This document shows, piece after piece, positions 29,441-40,298 of a stretch of DNA of 64,000 bases. The notes under the pieces were generated by a model that saw only the letters and a list, made by a program, of their open reading frames with translations, was not told the DNA's origin and made no database searches. Location of the stretch: positions 434,001 to 498,000 of the forward strand of contig NZ_JAQQFV010000003.1 in assembly GCF_029675105.1 (NCBI RefSeq), written 5' to 3'. How positions within the stretch are numbered: the stretch's first letter is position 1; each line of letters opens with the position of its first letter. Source of the DNA: Nocardia anocheti. GTDB lineage: Bacteria; Actinomycetota; Actinomycetes; Mycobacteriales; Mycobacteriaceae. The position numbers were made by a program, and so were the translations under genes.

Positions 29441-30742
29441 ACCGCCCATGACGGGGTCGATGCTGGCGACGGCGGCGATGACGTCGGCGACCATGCCGCC
29501 CTCGCACATCGCGGCCACCGCCTGCAGATTCGTGAACGAGGGGTCGCGGTAGTGCACGCGGTAGGGGCGGGTGGTGCCGTCGCTGACCATGTGCACGCCC
29601 AGTTCGCCGCGCGGTGACTCGACTGCCGAATACACCTGTCCCGCAGGCACTCTGATGCCTTCGGTGACGATCTTGAAGTGGTGGATCAGCGATTCCATCG
29701 AGGTGCCCATGATCTTGCCGATGTGTCGGGGCGAGTTGCCGAGCCCGCCGGGGCCCAGTTCCAGGTCGGCGGGCCAGGCGATCTTCTTGTCGTCGATCAT
29801 CACCGGGCCGGGACGCAGCTTGTCCAGGCATTGCTCGACGATCTTGATCGACTCGCCCATCTCGGCGATCCGGATGAGATAGCGGCCGTAGCAGTCGCAT
29901 CCGGTGGTGGTCGGGATGTCGAATTCGTAGTTCTCGTACCCGCAGTAGGGCGCGGCCTTGCGCAGGTCGTGTGGCAGTCCGGTGGCGCGCAGCACCGGGC
30001 CGGTGATGCCGAGCGCCATGCAGCCGGTGAGGTCGAGATAGCCGATGTCGCGGGTGCGCTTCTTCCAGATCGGGTTGGCGGTGAGCAGGTTCTCCATGTC
30101 GCGCAACCGGCCCGGGAGCAGGTCGAGCAGTTCGCGGACTTTGGTGACACCGTCCTCGGGCAGGTCCTGGGCCAGCCCGCCGGGGCGGATGAACGCGTGG
30201 TTCATGCGCAGGCCGGTGATGGCTTCGAAGACGTCGAGGATCAGTTCGCGTTCGCGGAACCCGAACAGCATGGGGGTCAGCGCGCCCAGCTCCATGCCGC
30301 CGGTGGCCAGGGCCACCAGGTGGGAGGAGATGCGGTTGAGTTCCATCAGCAGCACCCGCACCACGGTGGCGCGTTCGGGGATGTCGTCGGTGATGCCGAG
30401 CAGTTTCTCCACGCCCAGGCAGTAGGCGGTCTCGTTGAAGAACGGGGACAGGTAGTCCATCCGGGTCACGAAGGTGACGCCCTGGGTCCAGGTGCGGAAT
30501 TCCAGGTTCTTCTCGATGCCGGTGTGCAGGTAGCCGATGCCGCAGCGGGCCTCGGTGACGGTTTCGCCTTCGATCTCGAGGATCAGCCGCAGCACCCCGT
30601 GCGTGGAGGGGTGCTGCGGACCCATGTTGACCACGATGCGTTCTTCGCCCGCACCCTCGATCACCTCGCTGACCTGGTCCCAGTCCTGGCCTGCGACGGT
30701 GACGACCGGCGGTTCGTCGCGGCGGAAATCGGTGTCGGTCAT
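29429..30742 (-). CDS. nuoD: NADH-quinone oxidoreductase subunit D
   Basis: A 437-residue 49-kDa-type subunit that lines the quinone site. Motifs include [15 protein letters not shown] (residues about 40-54, with the quinone-binding His), [26 protein letters not shown] and the closing [11 protein letters not shown] with the conserved terminal Arg. It is homologous to hydrogenase large subunits but lacks the NiFe Cys pairs. Its ATG overlaps the nuoC stop as TGATG. Its last codons are part of the repeat described at 29348-29440. Confidence 0.96.
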   Translation of the reverse strand: MTDTDFRRDEPPVVTVAGQDWDQVSEVIEGAGEERIVVNMGPQHPSTHGVLRLILEIEGETVTEARCGIGYLHTGIEKNLEFRTWTQGVTFVTRMDYLSPFFNETAYCLGVEKLLGITDDIPERATVVRVLLMELNRISSHLVALATGGMELGALTPMLFGFRERELILDVFEAITGLRMNHAFIRPGGLAQDLPEDGVTKVRELLDLLPGRLRDMENLLTANPIWKKRTRDIGYLDLTGCMALGITGPVLRATGLPHDLRKAAPYCGYENYEFDIPTTTGCDCYGRYLIRIAEMGESIKIVEQCLDKLRPGPVMIDDKKIAWPADLELGPGGLGNSPRHIGKIMGTSMESLIHHFKIVTEGIRVPAGQVYSAVESPRGELGVHMVSDGTTRPYRVHYRDPSFTNLQAVAAMCEGGMVADVIAAVASIDPVMGGVDR

Positions 30743-31500
30743 CAGCTGTAGGTCCTCCGCTCGTCGGGCGGCGGTATCCGCGCGCCCTTGTACTCCACCG
30801 GGATCCCGCCGAGCGGGTAGTCCTTGCGCTGGGGGTGACCGCGCCAGTCGTCGGGCATCGTGATGCGGGTCAGGGAGGGGTGCCCGTCGAAGAGGATGCC
30901 GAAGAAGTCGTAGGTTTCGCGTTCGTGCCAGTCGGTGGTCGGATACACCGAGAACAGCGACGGAATGTGCGGATCGGCGTCGGGCGCCGACACCTCCAGC
31001 CGCACCCGGCGATTGTGGGTGATCGACATCAGGTGATAGACCGCGTGCAGTTCGCGGCCCTCGTCGTCGGGGTAGTGCACGCCGTTGACGCCCAGGCACA
31101 GCTCGAACCGCAGGGCGGAGTCGTCGCGCAGCGCGCTCGCGACGGCGACCAGGTGTTCGCGAGAGATGTGCAGGGTGATTTCGTCGCGGAAGACGACGAT
31201 CTTCTCCACGACACTGTCGAAGGCGATCACGCGCTGGGTCAGCGCGGCGCGCACGGTGCCGACGAAGGCGTCGAACCAGCCGCCGTAGGGCGGTGGTGTC
31301 CCGGCGGGCAGGGTCACCGGGGTGACCAGGCCGCCGTAGCCGGAGGTGTCGCCGGTGCCGCTGACCCCGAACATGCCGTGACGGGTGCCGATCACCTCCT
31401 CCTCGGCCGGGGCGGACTGCGACGGCTGGGGCGGGGTGGATTCCTGGGGAACATCCTGTCCCGCAGGGGTATCGGCGCCATCGGGTGCGTCGAAGGTCAT
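30742..31500 (-). CDS. nuoC: NADH-quinone oxidoreductase subunit C (N-terminal extension)
   Basis: A 252-residue 30-kDa-type subunit. The core begins around residue 75 ([20 protein letters not shown]), and the family signature is [20 protein letters not shown] followed by [18 protein letters not shown]. The first ~40 residues are Pro/Ser/Glu-rich ([19 protein letters not shown]) and probably disordered, as seen in actinobacterial NuoC. It overlaps nuoB by ATGA. Confidence 0.95.
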   Translation of the reverse strand: MTFDAPDGADTPAGQDVPQESTPPQPSQSAPAEEEVIGTRHGMFGVSGTGDTSGYGGLVTPVTLPAGTPPPYGGWFDAFVGTVRAALTQRVIAFDSVVEKIVVFRDEITLHISREHLVAVASALRDDSALRFELCLGVNGVHYPDDEGRELHAVYHLMSITHNRRVRLEVSAPDADPHIPSLFSVYPTTDWHERETYDFFGILFDGHPSLTRITMPDDWRGHPQRKDYPLGGIPVEYKGARIPPPDERRTYS

Positions 31501-32051
31501 CGCAGCAGGCCCTCCATCCGGATGGTGGGGGTGCTGGCCAGCGCGGCCTGTTCGGCGGCGCGCACCGCCTCTTCCCGGTTCACGCCCAGCGGCATCTCGG
31601 CGATCTTGGCGTGCAGCGCGAGGATGGCGTTGAGCAGCATCTCCGGGCGCGGTGGGCAGCCGGGCAGGTAGATGTCGACCGGGACGACATGGTCGACGCC
31701 CTGGACGATGGCGTAGTTGTTGAACATGCCGCCCGAGGACGCGCACACGCCCATGGCCAGCACCCATTTCGGTTCGGTCATCTGGTCGTAGACCTGCCGC
31801 AGCACCGGTGCCATCTTCTGGCTGACCCGCCCGGCCACGATCATCAGATCGGCCTGGCGGGGCGAGGCGCGGAAGGCTTCCATGCCGAAGCGGGCGATAT
31901 CGAATCGTCCGGCGCCGGTGGCCATCATCTCGATCGCGCAGCAGGCCAACCCGAACGTGGCGGGCCAGACCGAGCCCTTACGCAGGTATCCGGCGAAATC
32001 TTCGACCGTGCTCAGCAGGAACCCGCTGGGCAGTTTCTCTTCGAGACCCAT
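31497..32051 (-). CDS. nuoB: NADH-quinone oxidoreductase subunit B
   Basis: A 184-residue subunit carrying the N2 4Fe-4S cluster next to the quinone site. The adjacent Cys pair is in [12 protein letters not shown], and the other ligands are in [10 protein letters not shown] and LPGCPPRPE. The start [14 protein letters not shown] at 32051 gives the usual length for mycolata. A 22-codon upstream in-frame extension overlaps nuoA and is not credible. Confidence 0.96.
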   Translation of the reverse strand: MGLEEKLPSGFLLSTVEDFAGYLRKGSVWPATFGLACCAIEMMATGAGRFDIARFGMEAFRASPRQADLMIVAGRVSQKMAPVLRQVYDQMTEPKWVLAMGVCASSGGMFNNYAIVQGVDHVVPVDIYLPGCPPRPEMLLNAILALHAKIAEMPLGVNREEAVRAAEQAALASTPTIRMEGLLR

Positions 32052-32061
32052 GATTTCCCAC

Positions 32062-32442
32062 TCATTCCCAGCTGAGGCCGCCGCGGCGCCACTCGTAGGC
32101 GTAGGCGACGGAGACATTGACGATGAACAGCGCCATCGCGGCGAGACCGAACAACCCGAGCGCGTCGAAATGCACGGCCCAGGGGTAGAGGAAGACGATC
32201 TCGATGTCGAAGATGATGAACAGCATCGCCGTCAGGTAGTACTTGACCGGAAAGCGCTGCCCGGTGGCGTTTCCCGGGCCACCCGCGATGGCGTGCGGTG
32301 TCGGCTCGATGCCGCATTCGTAGGGTTCGAGCTTGGCCCGGTTGGTGCGCTTGGGGCCGACCATCGCCGCCATGACGACGGAGAACACGGCGAACGCCGC
32401 GGCGATGGCACCGAGTACGAGTGCGGGCACCTCGATATTCAC
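32062..32442 (-). CDS. nuoA: NADH-quinone oxidoreductase subunit A (first gene of nuo operon)
   Basis: A 126-residue protein with three membrane helices. The conserved loop is YECGIEPT with the Cys that samples the quinone cavity, and helix 2 contains [15 protein letters not shown] with conserved acidic residues. It starts with GTG at 32442, with AGGAGGGG eight bases upstream, the strongest ribosome site in the operon. It leads nuoA-B-C-D-E-F-G-HI-J-K-L-M-N and the coupled methyltransferase. The promoter should lie in 32443-32600. Confidence 0.96.
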   Translation of the reverse strand: MNIEVPALVLGAIAAAFAVFSVVMAAMVGPKRTNRAKLEPYECGIEPTPHAIAGGPGNATGQRFPVKYYLTAMLFIIFDIEIVFLYPWAVHFDALGLFGLAAMALFIVNVSVAYAYEWRRGGLSWE

Positions 32443-32798
32443 GACTGCACTTCCCCTCCTCGCTGGAGCAGGCCGGGCCGTGTGGCCCGACCGCGGACGG
32501 CAGCTTGGCGAGACGGGGCCGACAACGTTGTCCGAACCAAGGTTCGCGCAGGGCTGTGCAGCGATGGCGGAGCGTTATGCAGTCGCCCGCTCTCGTGTGA
32601 GCTAGAGCACAGCGTACCGCCGTCGCGAGGGTGCACCGGTCGTTTCCATGCCTACTTTTGATCGATTTCGGTACCGCGATTCATGAGCGATGCGGTGGTA
32701 ATCGGGTTCGGGCATGCCGACGGGAACCACGGGTGTTACCAGTGGTGATAGGCGGAAAGGTGCGATTCGGACTATCCGACGGATCGGGACGATACCGA
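32443..32798. promoter_or_regulatory. 356-bp upstream region of the nuo operon
   Basis: No gene is visible between the receiver-domain gene and nuoA. Two abutting palindromes occur about 80-105 bp before the nuoA start: GACAACGTTGTC (32521-32532, perfect 12-mer) and CGAACC-AA-GGTTCG (32533-32546). The second also fits the actinobacterial LexA-box pattern CGAAC-N4-GTTCG. They are the best candidates for sites controlling the operon. I cannot identify -10 and -35 elements with confidence. Confidence 0.5.
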
Positions 32799-33200
32799 TC
32801 AGCGCGCGAGCAGCACTCCGGCGACGGCGTTGGTCAGCTGCATCGGGTCGATCGGATGCGAGACCGCGGCCTCGGCGCGCGACCAGTTGGCCAGCCAGGC
32901 GTCGTCGGGGCGGCCGGTGAGCACGACCACCGGCGGGCACTGCGCGATCTCGTCCTTGAGCTGCTTGGCGATACCGAGGCCGCCCGCGGGCGCGGACTCA
33001 CCGTCGAGGATCGCCAGATCGATCCCCCCGGCGTCCATCTGCTCGATGACCACCGGTGCGGTGGCCACCTCGAAGAAGTCGAGTTCGGGCAGATCGGCGC
33101 GCGGGCGACGGCCCAGCGCCAGGATCACCTGTTGACGGGTATCGGCATCGTTGCTGTAGACCAGCACACGCAGCGGGGTGGAACCAGTCGATTCGGCCAC
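32799..33200 (-). CDS. Orphan response-regulator receiver-domain protein next to nuo
   Basis: A 133-residue single receiver domain. The acidic pocket is near residues 17-20 (YSNDADTR) and the phospho-acceptor is Asp66 in LAILDGES. The Thr switch is in VVVLTGRPDD. The position of the invariant Lys, normally K-P, reads SHPIDP here, so the Lys is replaced by His and phosphorylation chemistry may be altered. No output domain or kinase is present. M. tuberculosis carries a similar orphan receiver gene (Rv3143) just upstream of its nuo operon, so the linkage appears conserved. A protein-protein regulatory role on respiration is inference. Confidence 0.8.
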   Translation of the reverse strand: MAESTGSTPLRVLVYSNDADTRQQVILALGRRPRADLPELDFFEVATAPVVIEQMDAGGIDLAILDGESAPAGGLGIAKQLKDEIAQCPPVVVLTGRPDDAWLANWSRAEAAVSHPIDPMQLTNAVAGVLLAR

Positions 33201-33278
33201 CCCCGGATCGTACGTCCGGGCGGCTCCACCCCGTGGCAGGTTGACCGGATCAGCCGGTCACGCTGCGGCGCAAAGCCG

Positions 33279-34280
33279 TTACCAGGTGCCGTCCTGGACT
33301 GCCTTGTCGCCCAGGGGGATCACCGGAAGTGGTTGCTCCACAGGCGGATACGGTTGCTCGTCGGCCAGCCATTCGCCGGTCGGTTTCACCTTGGCGAGCT
33401 CCGCCGAAGCGGGCAGGTCGTCGGCATCCGCGGCGTAGTACTCGAACCAGGGCAGGCCGCGCTGGGCATAGGACTGGGCGGTGATCGGTGTCGACGGGGC
33501 GGGCTCGCCGGTGATCTGTTGCCACTGGGCGGCCGAGGCGAGGTGCACGAAGACCCGGCCGTCGGCGTCGGGGTGGTAGTCGTCGAGCGGGCGAGAGTCG
33601 GCATAGATCTCCTGGCGCATCGTGCCGCCCGCGCCCAGGCCCATCGCCCGCGGTGCGGCGCCGGGTGCGCCCATCGCGGCGGGTGCCGCGCACGCGACCG
33701 GGACCGGGCCGCCGTATCCCATTCCGCGAGTGCGCTGGGAGGCTGCCTGGGCTCGCCGCCAGCTGTCCAGAGCGGACTCGGTCAAGCCGTGGACGGCCAG
33801 TTGGACGCCACCCCACTCCTCGACACCGGTGACCTGACCTTCCACCGTGGCGCCGAGGCCCAGCGGGACCGCGACGAACTGGCGGACGGTGCCGTCACCG
33901 GAATTGATGCCGTCGAGCCAGGGCTGGCGCGGCAGGGCGACGTAGTTCTGCGGGTCCTGTCCGAGGGTGTCGCGCCACGGTTTCCCCGAGACCGCGCAGA
34001 CCTTGCCGACGCCGATCTTCAACGCGGCGGGTGTCGTGGCGGAGAAGCTCAGCCACATCGCCTCGCGCTGGTACACCGGCAGCATCACCCCGCCGCGCTC
34101 GCGCCATTCGGCGGGAACGGTGTCGGGGTAGTCGGCGACGCGGCGCAGCGGGAACGCCCCGAATCCCGGCGGCAACGGATAGGTGCCCGTCTCGGGCAGT
34201 CGCAAGGTGCGCAGGAATGTCACCCGCACCCCACCGGGCAGCTCCAGCGCGTCTCCCGACAGCTTCACCTGCATGGTCAT
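33279..34280 (-). CDS. Conserved hypothetical protein with internal low-complexity region
   Basis: A 333-residue soluble protein I cannot assign. The N-terminal half contains VMLPVYQREAMWLSFSA, KIGVGKVCAVSGKPW and a segment LPRQPWLDGINSGDGTVRQF that looks like an enzyme or lectin-type core. Residues about 180-225 are Ala/Gly/Met/Pro-rich (AAPAAMGAPGAAPRAMG). The C-terminal part has DDYHPDADGRVFVHLASAAQ and WFEYYAADADDLPAS. No signal peptide or membrane segment. It is divergent from the PARG-type gene, with 190 bp between them. The same order of conserved blocks suggests a genuine family rather than a chance frame. Confidence 0.75.
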   Translation of the reverse strand: MTMQVKLSGDALELPGGVRVTFLRTLRLPETGTYPLPPGFGAFPLRRVADYPDTVPAEWRERGGVMLPVYQREAMWLSFSATTPAALKIGVGKVCAVSGKPWRDTLGQDPQNYVALPRQPWLDGINSGDGTVRQFVAVPLGLGATVEGQVTGVEEWGGVQLAVHGLTESALDSWRRAQAASQRTRGMGYGGPVPVACAAPAAMGAPGAAPRAMGLGAGGTMRQEIYADSRPLDDYHPDADGRVFVHLASAAQWQQITGEPAPSTPITAQSYAQRGLPWFEYYAADADDLPASAELAKVKPTGEWLADEQPYPPVEQPLPVIPLGDKAVQDGTW

Positions 34281-34390
34281 CTCCCACCCCTTCGTTCGAA
34301 TGAATCCCCGTCACCGACCGTACTCAGCACCGGTGGAGGCGTCCATCGGGTAGCGCGGTTCGGTTGTTCGGCCCATCCTGACACAACCCA

Positions 34391-34430
34391 CCGACATGTC
34401 GGCGAACGTTTTTGTTACAAAGACAAAAAC
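34391..34430. promoter_or_regulatory. Palindromes upstream of PARG-type gene
   Basis: CCGACATGTCGG (34391-34402) is a perfect 12-bp palindrome, followed by GTTTTTGT-N7-ACAAAAAC (34408-34430), which contains the nested palindrome TTTGT-T-ACAAA. The AT-rich repeat stands out in this GC-rich context and lies 40-63 bp before the ATG at 34471. It is a likely operator or promoter element; the regulator is unknown. Confidence 0.5.
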
Positions 34431-34470
34431 CTGTGGCGCGGGGTGCGGTGCGCTGTCTACGGTCAGCGGT

Positions 34471-35289
34471 ATGAGTAGCAGATTGCGCAATATGGCCGTG
34501 GTGAACGAACAGATCGTCGCCGACGGCAGCTATCGAACGGCGCGTGGCAGCGAGGTCGACCTTCTCGAGCAGCTGCGGGCCGCCCGCACCGGGACCGTCT
34601 CCTACACGCCGGACCACCTCGACGAGTTGGTGGGCCGACCGGCGCCGGGGCGTGGCAACCCGCTGATCGAAGTCACCGCCGAAGGCAGCATCCAGGCCGC
34701 CCGCCGCCTCCACCTCGCCCATCCGCGGGTGGGCGTGCTGAATTTCGCCTCCGCCCGCAACCCCGGTGGTGGATACCTGCGGGGCGCCCGCGCCCAGGAG
34801 GAAGACCTGTGCCGCAGCGCCCTGCTGTACACCTGCCTGACGCAGGCCCCGGATTACTATGCCGCCCACCGACAGTCCGGCGACCTGCGCTACAGCCACC
34901 GCGTGATCATCTCCCCGGACGTACCGGTCATCCGCGACGATCATGCCGACCTCTCACCCCCGTTCCCGGTCACCTTCCTGACCTCACCCGCTCCGAACGC
35001 GGGCCAGCTCGCCCGCCGCTCCGATACCACCGATCTGAGCCTCGTCCTGATCCAACGCGCCGAACGCGTCGTCGCGGCCGCCGCGGCACACGACATCCGC
35101 GCCCTCGTCCTGGGCGCCTGGGGCTGCGGCGTGTTCGCCAACGACCCCACCGCCGTAGCCGCGGCCTTCGACGCCGCCCTGCACCGCTGGGGCGCCGCCT
35201 TCGACCACGTGGCTTTCGCCATCTACGACCGCGACCCGGCCTCACCCAACCGCACGGCCTTCCAGTCGCGATTCACGACCGCCCGGTAG
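34471..35289 (+). CDS. Bacterial PARG-type macrodomain protein (TIGR02452 family)
   Basis: A 272-residue protein. It carries the poly(ADP-ribose) glycohydrolase signature GGG-X(6-8)-QEE as GGGYLRGARAQEE (residues 99-111), preceded by NFASARNP. The macrodomain phosphate loop is LGAWGCGVFANDP near residue 225. In characterised bacterial PARGs the two Glu residues hydrolyse the ADP-ribose glycosidic bond. The likely role is to reverse ADP-ribosylation or remove free poly(ADP-ribose). No ADP-ribosyltransferase is nearby. The ATG at 34471 is preferred over the in-frame ATG at 34396, which precedes a low-quality Cys/Lys-rich stretch. It is divergent from an unknown gene with AT-rich palindromes between them. 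Confidence 0.85.
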   Translation: MSSRLRNMAVVNEQIVADGSYRTARGSEVDLLEQLRAARTGTVSYTPDHLDELVGRPAPGRGNPLIEVTAEGSIQAARRLHLAHPRVGVLNFASARNPGGGYLRGARAQEEDLCRSALLYTCLTQAPDYYAAHRQSGDLRYSHRVIISPDVPVIRDDHADLSPPFPVTFLTSPAPNAGQLARRSDTTDLSLVLIQRAERVVAAAAAHDIRALVLGAWGCGVFANDPTAVAAAFDAALHRWGAAFDHVAFAIYDRDPASPNRTAFQSRFTTAR

Positions 35290-35337
35290 TCAGGCTCTGT
35301 CGTCCCCGGGTTCGTGATGAGGGACGGTAGCGATGGT

Positions 35338-36216
35338 TCACGGGCCGATGGCGGCGTGGAAGGCGTCGGTGCCGGTTTCGAGGGGGTCGATGAGGTGGGC
35401 GAGGAAGAGGCGGGTGGCGGGGGTGGGAGTGGGAGTGGTGACGGCGTGCCAGGCGCGGTCGAGGGGGGTGCCGGGGACGTCGAGGGTGTGTAGGGCGCCG
35501 GATTCGAGGTGTTCGCCGACGGCGTCGGAGTGGATGAGGGTGATGCCGAGTCCTTCGCGGGCGGCGGCGATGACGGCGCCGTGGGAGCCGAGGGTGAGGG
35601 TGGGAGGGTCGATCTGGAGGCGGTCGAGCAGGGCGAGAGTGGCTTCGCGGGTGCCCGAGCCGGTGCCGCGCAGCAGCCAGGTGCTGTGGCGGGGGTCGAG
35701 GGTGTCGGCGCCGACGACGACCAGGGTGCTGGGGCGGCGGGCCTGGATGACGAGATTGGCGGTGTGGGGTGGGCGGCCCGCGATGACGAGATCGGTTTCG
35801 TGGTGCTGGAGTTCGAGGAACAGCACGTCGCGGGGCTGGATCGACAGGCTCAACTCCACGTCGGGGTAGCGGCGACGGAACGAGGCCAGCGGGCGCAGGA
35901 CCACCGATTCCCCGGCGGTGGCCACCACGCCGATGCGCAGCCTGCCCGCGTCGGCCTGCCGGACCGCGGCGTGGGCCTCCTTCATCAGCCCGAGGATGCC
36001 CCGGCAGTACTCGGCGTAGACCCGTCCGGCCTCGGTGAGCGCGATGCCGCGCCCGGAGCGGGCGATGAGTTTGGCGCCGAGCTGTTTTTCGACGTGGGCC
36101 ACCGCGGCCGAGACCGCCGCCTCGGTGACGTGCAGCTGGGTGGCCGCGCGACGGATCGATCCCAGCCGGGCCACGGCCAGAAAGGTTTCCATCCGCCCCG
36201 CACTGACCCTGCCCAT
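35338..36216 (-). CDS. cbbR: LysR-type regulator of the Calvin-cycle operon (CbbR)
   Basis: A 292-residue LysR-family protein. The winged HTH occupies residues about 9-65 (METFLAVARLGSIRRAATQL and VTEAAVSAAVAHVEKQLGAK), and the periplasmic-binding-like effector domain fills the rest (LRIGVVATAGESVVLRPLAS). It is divergent from cbbL with 123 bp between start codons, the classical CbbR arrangement. CbbR proteins activate cbb operons in response to Calvin-cycle metabolites, and autoregulate. The intergenic region contains CTTTCC-C-GGAAAG, a good LysR-type site. The name rests on context as much as on sequence. Confidence 0.85.
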   Translation of the reverse strand: MGRVSAGRMETFLAVARLGSIRRAATQLHVTEAAVSAAVAHVEKQLGAKLIARSGRGIALTEAGRVYAEYCRGILGLMKEAHAAVRQADAGRLRIGVVATAGESVVLRPLASFRRRYPDVELSLSIQPRDVLFLELQHHETDLVIAGRPPHTANLVIQARRPSTLVVVGADTLDPRHSTWLLRGTGSGTREATLALLDRLQIDPPTLTLGSHGAVIAAAREGLGITLIHSDAVGEHLESGALHTLDVPGTPLDRAWHAVTTPTPTPATRLFLAHLIDPLETGTDAFHAAIGP

Positions 36217-36246
36217 ACCCGACGGTAGCAAACCCAACGTTTCGGT

Positions 36247-37782
<1,536 letters not shown>

Positions 37783-37793
37783 GGGAGAGCCCG

Positions 37794-38216
37794 ATGTATC
37801 TGCGCCACGGGACGTTCTCGTATCTGCCCGAACTCACCGACACCGAGATCGCCGCACAGGTGCGCTACGCCCTGCTCAACGGCTGGCCGGTCTCGATCGA
37901 ATACTCCGACGATCCGCACCCGCGCAACACCTACTGGGAGATGTGGGGGTTGCCGCTGTTCGACCTCGACGAACCCGACGGGGTGATGGCCGAGATCAAC
38001 GCCTGCCGCGCGACGTTCCCCCGCCACTACGTGCGGGTCAACGCCTACGACGCGACCTACACCAAACAGACCACGGCACTGAGTTTCCTGGTGCAGCGTC
38101 CCGCCGAGGAACCCGGTTTCGAACTGGTCCGCACCGAGGCCGCCGACCGCCGCCAGAACTACAGCGTGCGGTCCTACGCCACCGATCGTCCGCAGGGACA
38201 CCGGTATGGCGGCTGA
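37794..38216 (+). CDS. cbbS: Ribulose-bisphosphate carboxylase small subunit (red-type, long)
   Basis: A 140-residue small subunit. The core includes [40 protein letters not shown] and [20 protein letters not shown]. The extra C-terminal ~30 residues beyond green-type subunits form the beta-hairpin that plugs the central channel in red-type RuBisCO. The ATG at 37794 follows GGGGAGAG. It ends 11 bases inside the cbbX start, so the genes overlap. Confidence 0.95.
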   Translation: MYLRHGTFSYLPELTDTEIAAQVRYALLNGWPVSIEYSDDPHPRNTYWEMWGLPLFDLDEPDGVMAEINACRATFPRHYVRVNAYDATYTKQTTALSFLVQRPAEEPGFELVRTEAADRRQNYSVRSYATDRPQGHRYGG

Positions 38217-39225
38217 GGGATCCGCGGGCGGATTCCGGTTGGTACGGCCGGGCGTCACCGACGCCCGGCCGTCACGGCCCCCGGCCCCCGAGGTGGCCGC
38301 GACCGAGGAACCGCTGAGCGAGGACGCGCTGTTGGACCTGTCGCTCGACCTGGCCGGGCACGATGTCGCCGAGACGCTGGCCGCGCTCGACGCCGAACTG
38401 ATCGGCCTGGCCAATGTGAAGGAACGGGTCCGCGAGATCGCGGCACTGCTGATGATCGACCGGGCCCGGCGCCGCTTCGGCCTCGAGTCGTCGCGCCCGA
38501 CCATGCACATGAGCTTCACCGGTGGGCCCGGCACCGGCAAGACGACCGTGGCCATGCGGATGGCGCAGATGCTGCACGCGCTGGGCTACATCCGCAAACC
38601 CAAGGTGCACACCGTCACCCGCGACGATCTGGTCGGCCAGTTCATCGGCCACACCGCACCCAAGACCAAGGAGGCCATCGCCAAGGCGGCGGGCGGGGTG
38701 CTGTTCATCGACGAGGCCTACTACCTGTTCCGGCCCGAGAACGAACGCGACTATGGGCAGGAGGTCATCGAGATCCTGCTGCAGGAGATGGAGAACGAAC
38801 GCGCCAACCTGGTCGTCATCTTCGCCGGATACCCCGACCGCATGGACCGGTTCTTCTCCGCCAACCCCGGCCTGTCCTCGCGGGTGGCCCACCACCTCGA
38901 GTTCAGCGACTACACCCACGACGAACTCCTGGGCATCGCCGAACTCATGGTGGCGGGGGAGAACTTCCGCTTCGACGCCGACGCGCACGCCGCCTTCGCC
39001 GAATACCTGACCGTGCGCATGACCAAGCCGCGCTTCTCCAACGCCCGCAGCGTGCGCAACGCCATCGACCGCTGTCGGTTGCGTCAAGCCAAACGGCTCG
39101 TGGAGGCGGCCCGGCCGCTGTCCAAGACCGACCTGATCACCCTGTGCGACCGTGACGTGTACGGCTCCAGCGTGTTCACCGACCTCGGCGAGGAGGTGGG
39201 TGCCACGCCATGCCGGACGGACTGA
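38206..39225 (+). CDS. cbbX: CbbX, AAA+ activase of red-type RuBisCO
   Basis: A 339-residue AAA+ ATPase. Walker A is GGPGTGKT (residues 106-113), Walker B is VLFIDEAYY (about 165-173), and sensor/arginine-finger elements include [17 protein letters not shown]. The pore-loop region [10 protein letters not shown] threads the RbcL C-terminus to release inhibitory sugar phosphates, as established for red-type CbbX proteins. The first ~50 residues are an extra Pro/Glu-rich leader compared with proteobacterial CbbX. It overlaps cbbS by 11 and fbp by 16 bases. Confidence 0.95.
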   Translation: MAAEGSAGGFRLVRPGVTDARPSRPPAPEVAATEEPLSEDALLDLSLDLAGHDVAETLAALDAELIGLANVKERVREIAALLMIDRARRRFGLESSRPTMHMSFTGGPGTGKTTVAMRMAQMLHALGYIRKPKVHTVTRDDLVGQFIGHTAPKTKEAIAKAAGGVLFIDEAYYLFRPENERDYGQEVIEILLQEMENERANLVVIFAGYPDRMDRFFSANPGLSSRVAHHLEFSDYTHDELLGIAELMVAGENFRFDADAHAAFAEYLTVRMTKPRFSNARSVRNAIDRCRLRQAKRLVEAARPLSKTDLITLCDRDVYGSSVFTDLGEEVGATPCRTD

Positions 39226-40289
39226 AGACCCTCACCCGCTACACGATCGAGGAGGAACACCGCCATCCCGGCTCCTCCGGTGAGTTCTCCGCGCTGGTCA
39301 ATGTGGTGGCGACCGCGACCAAGATCATCGCCAATCAGGTGACGCGCGGGGCGATCATCGGCTCCGGGCGCGGCGGGGACGGCGAGTCGGTCAGCGGCCG
39401 CCTCGACGTGCTGACCGACGACATCATGGTCGGGCAGACCCAGTGGACCGGGCACCTGTCGGGGCTGCTGTCCGAACGCCGCCCGCACGCGCTGCCGATC
39501 CCGGCCACCGCGCACCGGGGCAAATACCTGCTGGCCTACGACGCGCTCGACGGGTCGAGCAATATCGACGTCAACCTGCCCGTCGGCTCGATCTTCAGCA
39601 TCCTGCGCGCCCCCCGCGACCTGCCCGACGGGGCCGGTGACGAGGACTTCCTGCAACCCGGCGTACAGCAGGTGTGCGCCGGGTTCACCCTCTACGGGCC
39701 CGCGACCATGCTGGTGATCACCACCGGCAGCGGCGTCGACGGCTTCACCCTCGACCGCGAGATCGGCGCGTTCGTGCTCACCCACCCGCACATGCGCATC
39801 CCGACCGACACCGCCGGATTCGCCATCAACGCCGCCAACGAACGCTTCTGGGAACGTCCGGTCCGGCGCTACGTGCACGAGTGTCTGCAGGGCCTCGACG
39901 GACCACGCGGACGCGACTTCAACATGCGCTGGGTGGCCTCGCTGGTCGCCGACACCTTCCACATACTCACCCGCGGCGGGGTCTACCTCTACCCCCGCGA
40001 CACCCGAAACCCCGCCCGCCCCGGGCGGGTTTCACTGCTGTACGGGGCCAATCCGATCGCGTTCATCGTCGAACAGGCAGGCGGGGCCGCCACCACCGGA
40101 CACGACCGGATGATGCTCGTGCCCCCCGGCGAGGTACATCAGCGGGTGCCGTTCATCTTCGGCTCCCGCAACGAAGTGCTGCGCATCGAGCGCTACCACC
40201 GCGAGCCCGACGAAGGCCCCAGCTTCGACAGCTCACTGTTCGGCAGCCGATCACTGTTCCGGCCCGCCCGCCACGACCAGCGCACCTAG
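39210..40289 (+). CDS. fbp: Class I fructose-1,6-bisphosphatase
   Basis: A 359-residue sugar phosphatase. The metal-binding signature is YDALDGSSNIDVN with Asp111 and the preceding conserved Asp/Glu; the C-terminal substrate region includes LLYGANPIAFIVEQAGG and GHDRMMLVPPGEVHQR VPF. It regenerates fructose-6-phosphate for ribulose-bisphosphate regeneration, and may also act on sedoheptulose-1,7-bisphosphate. Actinobacteria normally rely on a class II (GlpX) enzyme for gluconeogenesis, so this class I enzyme is probably specific to the Calvin cycle. It overlaps cbbX by 16 bases. Confidence 0.95.
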   Translation: MPDGLKTLTRYTIEEEHRHPGSSGEFSALVNVVATATKIIANQVTRGAIIGSGRGGDGESVSGRLDVLTDDIMVGQTQWTGHLSGLLSERRPHALPIPATAHRGKYLLAYDALDGSSNIDVNLPVGSIFSILRAPRDLPDGAGDEDFLQPGVQQVCAGFTLYGPATMLVITTGSGVDGFTLDREIGAFVLTHPHMRIPTDTAGFAINAANERFWERPVRRYVHECLQGLDGPRGRDFNMRWVASLVADTFHILTRGGVYLYPRDTRNPARPGRVSLLYGANPIAFIVEQAGGAATTGHDRMMLVPPGEVHQRVPFIFGSRNEVLRIERYHREPDEGPSFDSSLFGSRSLFRPARHDQRT

Positions 40290-40298
40290 GAGGCAGCC

